DNA of 64,000 nucleotides from Cucumis sativus (GCF_000004075.3 NC_026657.2:28180408-28244407), one strand, 5' to 3'. Shown: positions 1-13,064, numbered from the stretch's first letter. Program-made: numbers and translations. The notes: generated by a model not told the origin, from the letters alone.

Positions 1-372
1 TTTAATGACAATACGTAAGACTTAATATTTAATTCAATTCAAAGGTCAAAGAGAGTAAGGTAGGGTATGACCGGTAGCTCCCATTAATAATTGTACCCAA
101 AATAATATGAACATTATGATTGAAGGTTTAATATAAATTCATTATCACAAAAAAAAAAAAAGGAAAAGAAAAAACAACAACAAATTAATGCAAGAAAGCA
201 ATGTTAATAACATTCTGCTATATCTTATAAGTTATATGTGTGAATCAAAAAGGATGAATGAACTTTTGATCTATAATAATCATCGATTTTTCTTTTTTAT
301 AAATACAAAGCCCACCAAAGAGAAGGACCAATACATGAGAAGGTTTTGTACCTTGAAGTCCCTACGTGTGTA
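1..372. other. Intergenic DNA and probable 3' UTR of the first gene
   Basis: AT-rich sequence with a poly-A tract near 150-165. The part next to 372 is probably the 3' untranslated region of the minus-strand gene that ends at 373. I see no convincing coding or RNA gene here. Confidence 0.5.
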
Positions 373-660
373 TCATAGAAATTTTAGTTTGCCTTTAGCC
401 AGAGAAGCTTTAGCATGCTCCAGACGACACAACTCTCTTTGAGTTCCAGTCAAACCCGAACAAGACGACGCCGTAGCACCCAAAGTGATAGCAAAGTAAA
501 GATAGATTGTGCAAAGGAAAGTTAAGAGTGCTAGCGCGGTTAAGAGGAAGCGATGCCGCTTGAAGAGAGTAGACCAACTGCCCAATTCATTTGCAGGAAA
601 CTGCTTTCTGAATGATGGGGATCTCCTATGGGGAGAAGCTAGAATGCTGTCAAGAACCAT
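373..660 (-). CDS. Small conserved single-pass membrane protein (95 aa)
   Basis: Single coding exon read on the minus strand. ATG is at 660-658 and gives a protein beginning MVLDSILASPHRRSPSFRKQ; upstream in-frame codons lack an ATG. The N-terminal 40 residues are basic and serine/arginine-rich. A hydrophobic stretch at about residues 40-64 (FLLTALALLTFLCTIYLYFA) looks like one membrane span. It is followed by a cysteine-containing segment (SSCSGLTGTQRELC, two cysteines) and a basic tail KGKLKF. I remember short proteins of this layout being conserved across land plants without a known role, so function is left open. The gene probably has an untranslated first exon: minus-strand donor CT|GTAAG at 1633 and acceptor TTTTTGTAG ending at 719 frame a 915-base 5'UTR intron. 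The exon is real if the conservation memory is right; composition and the clean hydrophobic segment support it. Confidence 0.7.
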   Translation of the reverse strand: MVLDSILASPHRRSPSFRKQFPANELGSWSTLFKRHRFLLTALALLTFLCTIYLYFAITLGATASSCSGLTGTQRELCRLEHAKASLAKGKLKFL

Positions 661-718
661 ATTCAAGAGCACTAATCTTCCTATGTCCTCTGAAATTTAG
701 CACCAAACACAAAATCTT

Positions 719-1633
719 CTACAAAAACAAGAGGGGCCCAAGATTAGACAGATAACAACAAGCAGCCCCCTTTTCTTCAGCAAGTGTGTTTCAATAAATT
801 CAGATTTCATTCAAACATATAAGAATTTAAAGTGGTAATATGACGATGTAATCTGCAGCAGGTAAGCAAAGCATTTTGAAATGGATTAAAACTTGTAGAT
901 TTGTCGAATTTAAGGAAAGATAAAATGCAAAACTTGAATCACATATTAAAACTGCTAGATATATAAAGCGGAAGGCAAGACAGAGAAGATATCCTCGTGA
1001 TTTTATAGATGGCATGAATATATGTCGCAATAGTCAGAGGCAATAAAGAACTTTTAACTTGATATTAAAAAACTTGCCCTATATTTTTCAAGTCAACATT
1101 GAAGATGGCTATAACCGCAAAATCATCAAAGATCGGTAATCCATTAGCAAAAAGCAGGAAGTAATCAATATAAATTAACCTAAACTCAGAAATGCACCAT
1201 TAAACCATAGAGATCCAACGACACCTAAAATATAATTTATGGAACCTCAAAACAAACAATCGAAAAGGAAATTATCAGGCATCAGCTCAACCCATCTCCA
1301 AATCCATAAACATTGCGCCATAGCCAACATTCAATAAGAAAATTAAACACGGAATAAATCTACAACATTCTAAACAAATTGAAAAAACGCAAGGCAAATA
1401 GGAAGAGAGAAATAAACAACAGGCGTCAAAAGGAGGCAAGAAAGAGAAGGAAAAAGAAAAAGAAAGTCCGATCTAATCGATTTGAAGATTAAATATCGCA
1501 AGAATGAGGTGGAAGTAGGAAGAAAATCAAGATCCAAGAGGAAAGGGAAGGAAAGGAAAAAAGAAAAGAGGGAAAAAGAAATGCAGATCTGAAAGAGAAG
1601 AAGAAAATTAGAGGTAAAGAGAGTGAATCTTAC
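719..1633 (-). other. Probable 5'UTR intron of the 373-660 gene
   Basis: On the minus strand a consensus donor (GTAAGATT) begins at 1633, and a polypyrimidine-like run ending in GTAG closes at 719, 58 bases before the ATG. Purine-rich sequence at 1430-1620 on the plus strand is therefore pyrimidine-rich on the transcribed strand, which is typical of a plant leader or early intron. No coding potential was found inside. The assignment is inferred from splice signals only. Confidence 0.45.
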
Positions 1634-1699
1634 AGAGTTGATGGAAAAGGTAATGGAGAATGGAAATTGTGTTTGGCCTGTTTTTGGTCTTTGTTTGGA

Positions 1700-4391
1700 G
1701 AATGGGAGAGGGAAGCACTAATAAGTAATAATAATAACGATGGAGGAATTTTCAATTCCGCGGGTCACGGTTTTAGAAAGGATATGAAAAAACACGGGAT
1801 TGGCTGTTGTGTTCTCTCCACGCTCTTTCGCCTTTTATCACTCCCAATCCTTTTTTTTTTCTTTTTTTCCTTTTTTATCTTTTCTTTTCCATCTAAATAT
1901 TTTTTCATTTTCGGTTTTATATACTTTCAATTTTACCCATATTTAATCTTCTTACTTTCTTTTTTTATTTATTTTTAATTTGAGTTATTCAAAAATACGT
2001 TTGGGTTGGAGTATTCATACTTAATACACTTTTAACTCAACCTTTTGATTTCAGATACAAATATTTAATAAACTCCTAACTAAACCATTGTGTAGGGGCA
2101 CAAACCTAGAATTTATCCTATTTCAACTTCAATTTAATACATATGTATTCTAATCTAACCTTTCAAAGTTAATATTAAAATACAAAAATCGATAATGTGG
2201 GCGGGGCATGCCCTTAGCCCCTTAATAAATCTGCCCCTACTCCTAGAATTGTAAATGGTTGGATTGGAAAACATTTTTAACTCAACCCATATTTTCAGGT
2301 TAGTTGAATTGACAACCCGAGCAATTTGAATTAATTTTCAAAGTTTAAAATTGTTGTAACTACTTAACAATCAACAATCATAACTAAGTTCGGTTGTGCA
2401 GGAAATGTTATCACCATCGTTTATCCTACAATCTTCTACATGATCGTTTAGTTTTCTATATGATTGACTAAACGATTGTTTACCCTTTTACGTGATTATT
2501 TAGCTTTCTACCTTCAAATAATCGTTTACTTCTTACATGATCGCAAACTTTTCATATGATTATTTACCTTCTTACATGATCGTTCAACAAAATACTCATG
2601 ACTTTACTTTTATTAAATGAATAAATATATTATTAATTCATGTTGGATTAAGTTGAACCGAATTTTTAAACTTCCAACCCAAGACCCAACCCCAATCCGA
2701 AAAAAACTCAAAAATTTTAACCTAACTCAACCTACATTTTAAACTAATCCAACCCACCTCTAATTATTACTACATCGTTGTTTCTCTTTATTTGTGAGCG
2801 TTTAAATCCGCTTACATATATATCAACTGACCTCTTGGCTCTTAATCAAGATCACACTCATATTTATCACTGGATAAGTAGAGAGTGCGAAAAAGAACAT
2901 ATGCTTCAATGGCTATTGATATAAACAAATACAACAGATTACAGAGGGAGGGTTATTGTTTACATCTTTATTTCTTAATATTTACTCCATTAGCATCTCT
3001 TTGTTTCCTAACAACAACTTTAAGAAAATTAATAAATGGAGTTTATTAATAAAGAACCCAACGAGGATGTTGGAGATCTAAACAAGCCTTTTCAACTTAA
3101 GAAAGCATCCTATTAAAAGATGGAAGGGAAAATGTTATTTTATACATTAATCATCTCAAAGTAGCTTACGTCCTTACAAAGAAAAAGTAGAACCCGAAAA
3201 AGATCGGTACAAAAAGCATGAACCTTAACTAAAAAACCGACTAGTGTGGAATAGATTAATATCCACTTTTTATAGTTTCCTTTAAACAGACAACTAAAAT
3301 TCCAAGATCCAACTTACAATTTATTTACCCATGTTTAATTTTAACCATAAATTTGGTTTTTTAATATTCCAGCTTGTGTCAAGTTTGAAATGAATATAAA
3401 AAGGTTTTCAATTTTCTAAAAGTTATGTCTATTTTAGGTCTTGTAATTTAAGATGGTAATTGATCAAACTTTTAGTTACTTCTTTAACCTTTGTGCATCT
3501 ACCCAATTAGAATAAAAGTCTTCGCAGGTTTAAGTGATTTTCGTAGAACAAAATTAAGTGTGGAGATTTAAACCATAGATACATGTCAATTATCAATGAC
3601 TGTTCAATTTGGTCACTTGACCAATAAAGTCATTAGTGGAATTAACAGCAAATACGGTATACAAACCAAATACACACAAGGTTGGTATATAATGTCATTT
3701 TTTAATACATGGATAAAGTAAGCATGGCAGTTATAAAACCAAACTTATAAGACCAACCTTTCTTCACACTCCTTTGTTTGAAAAAAAAAAAAGGAAGAAA
3801 ATCATTCTAGTTTGCTATTGTTTAAAACAGGTGTTACTGTTTAGCCAAATAGTTAATATCTGTTGGTGTCAGTTTCTTTCAAAATCTATTTAGCTAGCAG
3901 TTCGGTAAAGAGTTTTTTTAAGCATACTGCCCTAATAACAAAAGCTATGAACAAAAGATTTTAGGAAATTTTGATTCACCAGTCTTACGATTCAAGTCTA
4001 AATTTACACAATCGAGTCAAAAGTTCAAATCTTCACCCACCTATTAACATGTAATGTTTGTTCCAATAACCATGAAAAATAGATGTCAAAATCTGTTGAT
4101 ATTTTTTAATAATTATATTTACAGAATAAAGAGAAAAGTTTCCAAATCTCAAGATCTATCTGCAATGCTCTAACCAGTTAGCAACAAATAAGGCTTTAAA
4201 TAAAACATGAAATTTCAATTCTCTAAATCGGGAAGACCATACTTGAAGAATTAATTTTCCTATTTATTAGTAGAGTATGTAAAATGCAATGCAAAGAAGA
4301 CTCAGAAAGTGAAGAATGCTGAAAAGGGTATCAATTCACCTCAGCACCAAAAATAATGAATCCAGAGTGGTTAACATTAATTGTTCGTTTG
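1700..4391. other. Intergenic region between two minus-strand genes
   Basis: AT-rich DNA holding the presumed promoter of the 373-660 gene (about 1650-1950, pyrimidine-rich on the plus strand), a repeat element at about 2255-2762 (listed separately), and the 3' flank of RAD23 up to 4391. No reading frame with recognisable protein content was found. The long T-rich frame around 1667-1978 is low complexity. Confidence 0.5.
2255..2762. repeat. Imperfect terminal-inverted-repeat element (MITE-like)
   Basis: The left end contains GGTTGGATTGGAAAAC and the right end, read in reverse complement, begins GGTGGGTTGGATTAG, giving an imperfect inverted repeat. Both ends are rich in AACCCAACC-type words. 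The interior has a degenerate series of units around ACATGATCGTTTA (about 2435-2590). A shorter relative of the interior, with matching words such as AAAGTTTAAAATTGTTG and AAATGTTATCAC, occurs at 12240-12385. No target-site duplication was recognised, so the boundaries are approximate and the class is not assigned. Confidence 0.4.
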
Positions 4392-7300
4392 TTAATCATC
4401 AAAATCTCCAGAATTCTCCAGTAAGTAGTTAGCTGCTAGTTCCTCATTGCGATCACATGCCAAAAATGCCTCGATAACCAATGCTCTATCAAATCCCATT
4501 GCCTCGAGCTACATAAGGGAACAAGTAGTAAAGGGATTAGGGATTTAACCACAGAGATCCAGTTTGAAGATGGAAAACAAAAAACGCACTCAAGGAATAT
4601 AAAGGAGTTCGTACCCTTTCGATGGCTGCCTGTTCGGCTGGAGTGACATTAATGGCATGAGGCATGTCCGGCTCAGCCTGTTCAAACATTTCTCTGAAAA
4701 GAAAACATAGCTTATAGTTCTATAGATAGATGCTGTGATGACAGAAGTTCATTCAACAAAAATAATAATCGATGTGAGCGTCCTCTCCGGTAAATCAGAC
4801 CCACAAATAGTTCTTGTTCCACAGATGGCACATTGTTTTCCTTTTTCTAATTCAAGAGGTAGTGCTAGGAGATTCAAAACTTTGACCACAACCAACTTGT
4901 GGTCGAGGTTATATAACCTTATATGCTTAGGTTGACTTGCTCTACAAATGACCATTTATGGCATTATCAACTAGATAAAAAAGGTGACTCAATTTGTAGT
5001 CTTTTAAGCAAGAGAATAAATAAATCACATAAATCATCCAGATAGGCACATTCTGTGCAACAATATTGAATTTTGTGCTTTTGGTGTTGACTAATTCCGT
5101 GCTGGTGGAATGCCAAGTTGGCGGAAATGGATGTTGTAGTTTGACACAAGGTTAAACATTAATAGGAGATCAAGAGCAATAAGGAAAAACTATCTTTCCA
5201 TTACTACACATGACCTGATTACCTATAATTATCCCACGCAGGGACCTACAACAGAAGCACTGAGCATTTGATGATGGAAAAACTAGAAAGGCTATCTATG
5301 CAGTGGCCATCTTATATGTCAGTGATCAGTGTTTTAAAAAGCCCTCTCACACATGCGTTTAGGTGCACCTAGTCTCAAGGCATAGGTCTAGCACCTCACC
5401 TTGGAAAGGCAAGGCTCACAAAATATGGTGCACCTCAACCACGTGCCATTTGCAAAGCCCCAAGGCCCTATTCATTATTTAAAAAAATAGCAATAATTAA
5501 GGGTTTTCCTTCTTTATTAACTAAAAGAATCAAGTTTACTAACCAAGCCTAGATGCAAAATTTATTGTGTTTGGGGTCATTTTCTTTTCCATATTTCCAC
5601 TTCAACTGTCTTTTCTTTTTAATGCAGTATTTTCATCCCCTCCTATTGCTCTTATATAACCCTTATGTACATTGAGCTTTGTCTCTTTATTTTCAATATT
5701 AATAATAGTGAGACTCGTATCCTCTTCAAAAAATGCAGTATTTTCATGACACGCACAAAAAGAAAAAACAAAGCATGCGCCTTGCGCCTAGGCTCTAGAG
5801 GGCCATTGCGCTTTGGGCATTCAGAAACACTGTTCGTGATCAATCACAAATAACAAACTGAAGAACTAGGAGGTTTCAAATTAACAAAAGAACAAGATTT
5901 AAGATTGACCAGGTGACAGTAGTGTAAGACTCACCCCTCGAAATTGTCAACGGGTTCATTAATTAGCTGAAGGAACTCTGCATGATGATCCTGAATGAGT
6001 CTCAAAAGCTGGGGATTCTGCTTTCCAAGTTCTTGAAGCATGGGCTGCCATCAGAAGCAAAAGATTGAACTCTTGGCTAAACCATAAGTATAACAACCAA
6101 GTAAATTGTAAAGCAGAAGGATGTGTGAACCTGTAAGATTTGAGGGTTTGTATGCACCATCGTCCGCAGGGCTTGGAACTAGAATATGCACAATGATAGA
6201 AAACCCCATTCAGTAAGTACTTCCCATTTAATTCTATACAACGCCATAGTCCATGTAAAATAAAGCAAAACAAGATTTTGTGACTCTGTAAGTGATACAT
6301 CGAAAGCAATGATATGAAATGGATTAATATAGTCCATATGTGAACTTTTAAATCAAGCGTTTGTGACTTTTAATGGATGCATCTAACGTGAAAGGGTGTG
6401 AAAAAGATGCAAAACTAACACAACCATTAGGTGAGAAAGGACTTCAAAGTGCGGATTTCTAAACTCAATGCGTACAGAAAGCTAAAAAGCTAATCAATCA
6501 AGAAAACCCCATAAATGATGATGTTGTACTAGTTACCTGTGGATTGTTTCTAAGGAATTCAAGAGATCCAAGGTTGCCACCGCCACCACCACTGCCAGCA
6601 GAAAGTGCCTCCTGCATGATTGCAGCCCAATTAAAAATAACTGAATGTGAGCAAACAAACAAACGACTTTTTCATGCATCAAAGCTTACCTGAGGAAACA
6701 TATTCAAGGGGGCTGTGTTGGGTGCTCCAGAAACAGGTGCAGGAACAGATGCATCAGTTTCAGTGGCTTGACCAGAACCAAAACGACCCACTGGCACTGC
6801 AACTTCTGCAGATTCCGGAATACCCTAAACCAAAAAAAACACCATTAGTGACTGGAAACATCCAGACAAGAGAATTCACACAGTAGAACTAAGGCATACA
6901 GAGTACAAGTAATCCACTGCTCGCTCTGGATTGTTATAAGCAGCTCTCAATGCACGAACAACTGTTTCTCTGTCCCAGTTGCCACCACCCATATCCATTA
7001 GTTGTTGAACGGTCTGTTCCAGGTTATTGCCAGCAACCAAATTTGAAGCAGCTTGACCATAGGTATCGGTTTGTACACTGCAAATGATTCCCCCAAAAAA
7101 ATGACTAACTTTCTCTAAAGGAAAACAGGAGGAAACATATTGCTCAAAGCTTTCTGATTTCAGCTGTCCGTCCCTTAATAATCAAAAACTCCTATAAAGT
7201 GCATCCGGTCTGTAGCTTATATCAGATTTGACATACGTTATATTGTAGCATTGATTTAGTATTATGAAATAGAATGTGATTTACTAACCAATTCAAGCCT

Positions 7301-8958
7301 CTTGAAGTTAAAAAATAGGCATATGAAATAGAAGCCATACTTATCTGTCACCCTTTCTGAAGTAGACGTAGTGTTCTTCGGGGCACTGAAAACCAAGAGC
7401 AAAAAATGCATATGAATTTTAGTTACTCAACCGATCAAAGGAAAATGCATACTGAAGATCATTCTTGAAGAACTAACGATGATGGTGCTTGAGTGGGTGC
7501 TTGAGTGGGAGCTTGAGGTGCAGGAGTCGGTGATGGAGTAACTTGGGCAGCAGGAGTCGGTGATGGAGTAACTTGGGCAGCAGGAGTTGAACTTAAAACT
7601 GGTTGAGCTACAGGGGGGTTTTGAGCAGGCTGCAATAAACAGGAACCAGAGACAGTTACCATTAATTGATCATAAACAATTTGCAGCAAGAAAAGGTCAA
7701 CATTACCTGAGTTGACGACTGCCCTGCTGAGACTGATGTTTTGCTCTGCAGAAGAAGCAAATGTATACAATTGAGCATAACCATATTTGATATTGCAGCC
7801 ATTCATTAAAATTCAAAATAAAAACATGTCTTTAGTGCTTCTTCCATTAAGAAAATTATAAGACCAAGGACACCTTGCTGAGCATGACAACAAGAAAACC
7901 TTCTTCAGATACTTTGTTTTCTGCCAGTGTACTCTCATCTTTCAGAACTTTGCCATTATGTATCAATAATTGTTGACCACAAGGATAATTATCCTTTCCT
8001 TGTACATCTTCAATATTTTTCTTGACAGCCATCACCTACACCATAAATTTTACAATTAGAAATTTCAAAAAACAAAAAAACAAAAAACAAAACTATAATT
8101 TGGTTGGTCGCTCAAAACTTCGAAGGATTTCAAAACATGACATATTTTAAAGGAATTATGATGTTTTTCATCGTATAAAAGAGAATGATTTATCTTGCTT
8201 TTACGTTAAAAAATTTCTAACAGAAATGGAATGGATTTTGAATAGTTCATAGAATTTGGAGGTAAATTACTTAATTAACCTTGACATATTTTAATTTTCT
8301 TTTAATAAATCAAGACAAAGCCCATAATAGTACAATTTTCATTCAATTAATCTTCTTTTCCCAGCTACTATCCAAGCAACGTTTTAATTACATTCATTTC
8401 AAAACTTCCACGTTCCAAACAAAATAAAGAGCTTAAAATCACCCCTTGGGTTTCAAATAAAAGGATTAAAATCATTTTTGAACTTTCTAGATTTACAAAA
8501 ACTGGGTGAACGTCACAACAAGAAATGCGCACTACACGATATCTTAAACTCCCCCAGCCTGTGCAAACAATGCGAATCCAGCAGATCACGAACAATTCAA
8601 ATAATTTATATTTTTAAAAAAATAATGATCGTCGTTCAGAAATGAAAGCAACTTCCAGATTAAGTAACATGAGAGCCCCAAATTTCAAAATCCTTCTAAT
8701 TCCACAAAATTCCTCCAGTACATTCACACTGTTCCAATTATATTAAAGAAAACAATTAAACTAAGCTCAATATTGCCAGCTGGGTAAATGCTTGCGTACT
8801 CGGCTACATTAATAAATTGGAAAAAAGAAAACCAAATATCATCAAGAAAGAATGTTGGGGAAAAAACGAGAAATAGAAATGTGAAAACTTACGGTGTCGG
8901 TGAGCTGAACCCTAATTTCGAAGTGGCTTCCCTTGAGAGTCTTGACAGTGAGCTTCAT
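4392..8958 (-). CDS. RAD23B: Ubiquitin receptor RAD23 (RAD23b-like), 12 exons, 401 aa
   Basis: Shuttle protein that binds ubiquitylated cargo through UBA domains and the proteasome through a UBL domain; family members also bind XPC/RAD4 in nucleotide excision repair. Coding exons on the minus strand: 8958-8893, 8035-7874, 7745-7707, 7629-7478, 7385-7341, 7077-6900, 6824-6690, 6611-6537, 6178-6131, 6044-5935, 4693-4615, 4508-4392. All introns are GT-AG and phases agree throughout. Residues 1-76 are a UBL (starts [29 protein letters not shown]). Residues 85-155 are a Pro/Ala/Gln-rich linker. Residues 173-214 are UBA1 ([20 protein letters not shown]). Residues 270-330 are the STI1/XPC-binding region ([17 protein letters not shown]). 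Residues 355-398 are UBA2 ([20 protein letters not shown]). The UBL wording is closest to my memory of plant RAD23b rather than RAD23c/d. Length is normal for the family. Intron 10 carries a transposon-like insertion. Confidence 0.95.
5329..5835. mobile_element. MITE-like element in RAD23 intron 10, flanked by GTGATCA repeats
   Basis: A 507-base segment lies between two exact copies of GTGATCA at 5322-5328 and 5836-5842. The left end reads GTGTTTTAAAAAGCCC; the right end in reverse complement reads GAACAGTGTTTCTGAATGCCC, so the termini are imperfect inverted repeats. Just inside both ends are words of the GCGCCTAGGC / GTGCACCTAGT type. No transposase coding is present, so it would be non-autonomous. 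A 7-8 base target duplication would fit a hAT-type element, but the class is inference. Confidence 0.55.
7521..7587 (-). repeat. 30-bp tandem repeat in the RAD23 linker exon
   Basis: Two exact 30-base units (7521-7550 and 7551-7580) plus a 7-base partial third unit. On the coding strand the repeat adds an in-frame ten-residue block, [10 protein letters not shown], twice in a row. It lies in the flexible linker between UBL and UBA1 and changes linker length without disturbing a domain. Confidence 0.9.
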
Positions 8959-11900
8959 TTCGACGAATAACTAGAAGGGGGGAGATGGAGAAGGAACAGA
9001 AACGACAGCGTTTCAGGAGGAAAGAACCTGAAACGCAGTGGAAAGAGATCGAAGAGAACCCTAGATTTGGTAGGAAGAAGACCGCGACCGGTGAGTTGGG
9101 CACTTGGCTTTTGCTATTTCACACTAAGAATCTCATATTTTGGTACTCATGAGCTCTGCACGTGACTTAAATGAAATGGGGTAGTTTTCAAACAAAAAAT
9201 TAATACTCTTTCTCTTCATCCCTCTCCACTTTAAATAACCTTGAAATTGTTTCTCTAAATCGAATGACATAACATAAATTATTACAATAACTAGTGCATC
9301 ACATCATTTTATTACAAGCATTTCCATCATCTATGATTTTATTTATTTATTTTAATAGACATATTGGTATATTAAACAACGACGTAGAGATACACAACCA
9401 AAGACCAAAATATCCAACATAATATACAAAATGGTAGGAAAACAAAAAGGGAACACGACTCCAAACTTAAACAAATGCTAGTAAAAAAATCAATAAGTGA
9501 GCAAGAAAGGGGAAGAAACGCAGCACCAAACAAAACAGGGAGAAGATTATACGAAGATTAAGATATTACACATTAATTATCGTGTTAGTTTACCTAAAGA
9601 CGTTGTAAATCGTGTTGGGTCGAATTTTATAAATAAGTTGGTGAGCAAATTTTTATTCATTATTTTACAAATAAGTTTCACCCTTAATGCTATATTTTTC
9701 ATTTTTTGAGTGAAAGGAGATATTTTTTTTTGAGTACTCCAACTAGGTTGTAATTATTATTATTATTATTTTTTTTTTTTTGTCAAATGGTAATGGAAGT
9801 TTTTTTTGTCCCAAATAGGTGAAATCAATTTAGTTATAATATCATTAGATAGATTTAATTACTCGTTTTTTTTTAATTTTATAATCAAGTTTTAGTTTTG
9901 TCAATCATAAAACGTTTTCATATGAAAAAATGGAAAACAAAGAGGAAATAAAGCTCACCTAGGGATTGAAGTGGTTGAAGACAAGTATGGAGGTGTGATT
10001 ACCACCGGGGAGGCACACAAAGTGTGTAGGTGCAGCCAGCTAGTCAACTTAGTGGGTGTTGATTATTGTCATTTTCTGATGTACACGTGCTCCCATTCCA
10101 TATGAAAGGAGATATCCCCTTGTGGATCCATATGGAATACTGATGAAACATAAGCAGCTTCTTCAACATTTTTCATTACCTTCCACGATTGAAGGTTCTT
10201 TTTATATTAAGATTGATTTAAGAAAATACAATGTTTTCTTCTCATACACTAGTAGTAGAAAACAAGTAGGTAGTTAGATTTCCTTTATCGTTCACTAAGT
10301 CAATATTGAATGTTAAACTAGTTACGGATAATAATGTCAAAATTTTGATAGTCGTATCATGTATATGATGATAAATTTAGAGATATATTGCAAACATAAA
10401 CTGTCGCAATTATTTATATGAGTATATCAAGTATTGCATTTAATGAGATTAATAAAGTGATTCATTTCTTTCAAACACAATCTTTTGATGCATACCTAAC
10501 GGTAACTAGTGAAAATAAGTAATTGTAATTGGTTGCTTGTTGCTAAATAATAAAATAAACACTAGATAACAACAAAAGATTAAAGGTCAAATATATCAAC
10601 CTACAACATTACGTATTGAGCTATACAGTTGCATCAACTTGACATTGACCGACTATATGTATTGTGAGTTATGTTCCTATCTTGACCTTTTATCAATAAG
10701 ACTACACACTAAAACCACAAATTCATATTGTATGTCCAATCAAAGAAAAAAATTATATTGGATCTTACCGAGATGATTCAACATCAAGAATAAAGAAAAA
10801 CCTGTTTCTAAAGCTCAAAATTTATATCACTTGTAACTATCATGGTTTGGCCAAAAAGTAAAAAAAATTACTAACTAACCTCATTTTGCATTCATCCCAC
10901 GGTGCAATCCTTATTTTTATGATTTTTTTTTCAAGTTGTTGGTGTACAATAAAATGAATTCACTTTCGATTTACCAGGAGAATAAGAAGAAAGCAAGAAA
11001 ATAGCGAGAGTTGAACGCATTTGGTTTATCCAAAAGATACTAGTTTATATAATTTTCAGATGATTCACTAATTATGAACACAAAGAATATAACTTGAAGT
11101 CACATGCAACCTCGAAATCTCATTTGCAAAATAACATATAATAGAATAATCGATGAAAATGAAATTGAGATAAGGTATGTTGGTGAGTGTCAACACCCTG
11201 ATTTATTTGCCAACAATAAGCATAAATAGACCGAATCTAAGTATGACATTCTCGAAAAAAAACGAAGAATATCCTCCAATTTTAAATAAGTAAACATCTC
11301 TTCGAAATTTGTGACTAAACGTAATCGAAAAATTGATGATTAGATTGGTGTGGTTTGAGAAGGAGTAAGTAAATGAATATAGAAAATAAGTCAAAAAATG
11401 CAAAATAGTGCTGGGAATTTTGCATGAAGCTAGATTTGCAATTAACGTGCAATTAAATAAATTGTTTCATTATTTTATTTGCAATCTTACATTAGCCATT
11501 ATAGCAATTAATTAAAAATCCAATGTCATTAGTAAAATTTTGCATACAAATGAATACGTTCCATAAACAATTTGTAAATAAGTTGAGCTGCTTTATTTTA
11601 TCAACTCTCATATTCTCTAATTGTTATAAATAATTTGATCCAATTTGTGAGTTATGTCATCTCAAATGAGTGTATTTTGTACAATAAATTTTTATAGGAC
11701 TAAATAGGGAAATATTTAACGCATCCAAAAGATTAATATTTCATCAAATGATTTTAACATATATCTATAAAATATTGTAGTTTGATTCAAATAGATGAGA
11801 ATGATCTATGAAGGAGTTGAGGATATAACTAATATAACTTTATTTACCATAAGTAATTGAGTGATTTTTATTTACCCTTTGTTTGAATTAAAATGATCGA

Positions 11901-12239
11901 AAATATTTGAAACAAATGTATTTAAAAGTTTGGTGTCTAGTCAGAGATTAAAACACTTCTGAAGTTTATTTTAAATCAATTTTTTTTATCAAAATATTTA
12001 TTATTTTAAATAACACATTTTTGTTTCTAATCAATCCTAGCTTACTCAATGACATACGTTGGAATGATTAGAAAACGAGTAAAATATAGTCATTTTAAAA
12101 ATCACTAAAAAGGTGTTTTTAATTATTTAAATCAATTTAAATATAATATTAAAATTCTGTTTAACATTGTAAAGTTAATTATTTAAATATGGATTGAGTT
12201 GTTGGTTGTATTGTTTGTTTGTTTGTTTTTATTTCATTT

Positions 12240-12385
12240 ATAATGTTCGTAAAGTTTAAAATTGTTGAACATTCATAACTATGTTTGATTGTACATAAAA
12301 TGTTATCACAATTGTTTACCCTACCTCCTAGACAATCGTTTAACTTTTCATACCATTGTTTACGATCTTACATGATATTTTGAGT
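12240..12385. repeat. Fragment related to the 2255-2762 element
   Basis: Shares in the same order the words AAAGTTTAAAATTGTTG, CATAACTA, AAATGTTATCAC, GTTTACCCTAC, CAATCGTTTA and TTACATGAT with 2338-2590. Only part of the element is present; no ends were recognised. Confidence 0.5.
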
Positions 12386-12995
12386 AATAAACAAGAAAAT
12401 TCGAATAGATAAATTAGAGAAATAGCATATGTATAAGTGTAGAAGCTCAAACCTTCTCAATTTTATGCTCTTTGTATAATCTAAATATAAAAGCTGGAAT
12501 AATACTAATCCCACGAGTCCACGACCCATAGTAGACTTTCTGTAGTCACAAATTCAAAGCCGACATGACCAAAGTACTAAAAATATTTATAAACATAATA
12601 AAATTTAAAATTGAAGGATACACGAACATGATATTTTAATTTATTTGAGTGTTTTTAAAAATGAGTCGGGATAAAAGTATTATTATTGTTTAATTAATTT
12701 GATTTAAAAGTAAAAATTAAAGTGAGTAAAAATACAAAAAAATGTTAATATAAAGAGAAAAATGGTATTTTAGGCATTTGAAAAAAAAGAAAAGAGAAAA
12801 CAAAAAAAGAGGCCGGTGGATATTTGACCAAAAGAGTTACAAATGGCGGGAGAGTTGCATGGAGTTTGATACAAACCTTTGATTGTCCAGATTTTTAAGG
12901 AGACGATCCGATTTCCTCGCTCAATTATTATTTTCTCACATAAAATTATAATTAATAATTTACGATTTTCCCCCCAAAATTCACGAGAAAGGAAA

Positions 12996-13060
12996 TCCCT
13001 CAATCCCTCAATCCCTCAATCTCCAAATATCTATTTTCTCTCTTCATCCTCATCATCATC
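12996..13060. repeat. Short microsatellites in the kinase leader
   Basis: Three to four copies of the 8-base unit TCCCTCAA from about 12996 to 13020, then CTTCATCC followed by (ATC)n near 13045-13063. They lie in the pyrimidine-rich region expected to be the 5' UTR of the kinase gene, so their copy number may vary between lines. Confidence 0.7.
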
Positions 13061-13064
13061 ATCA

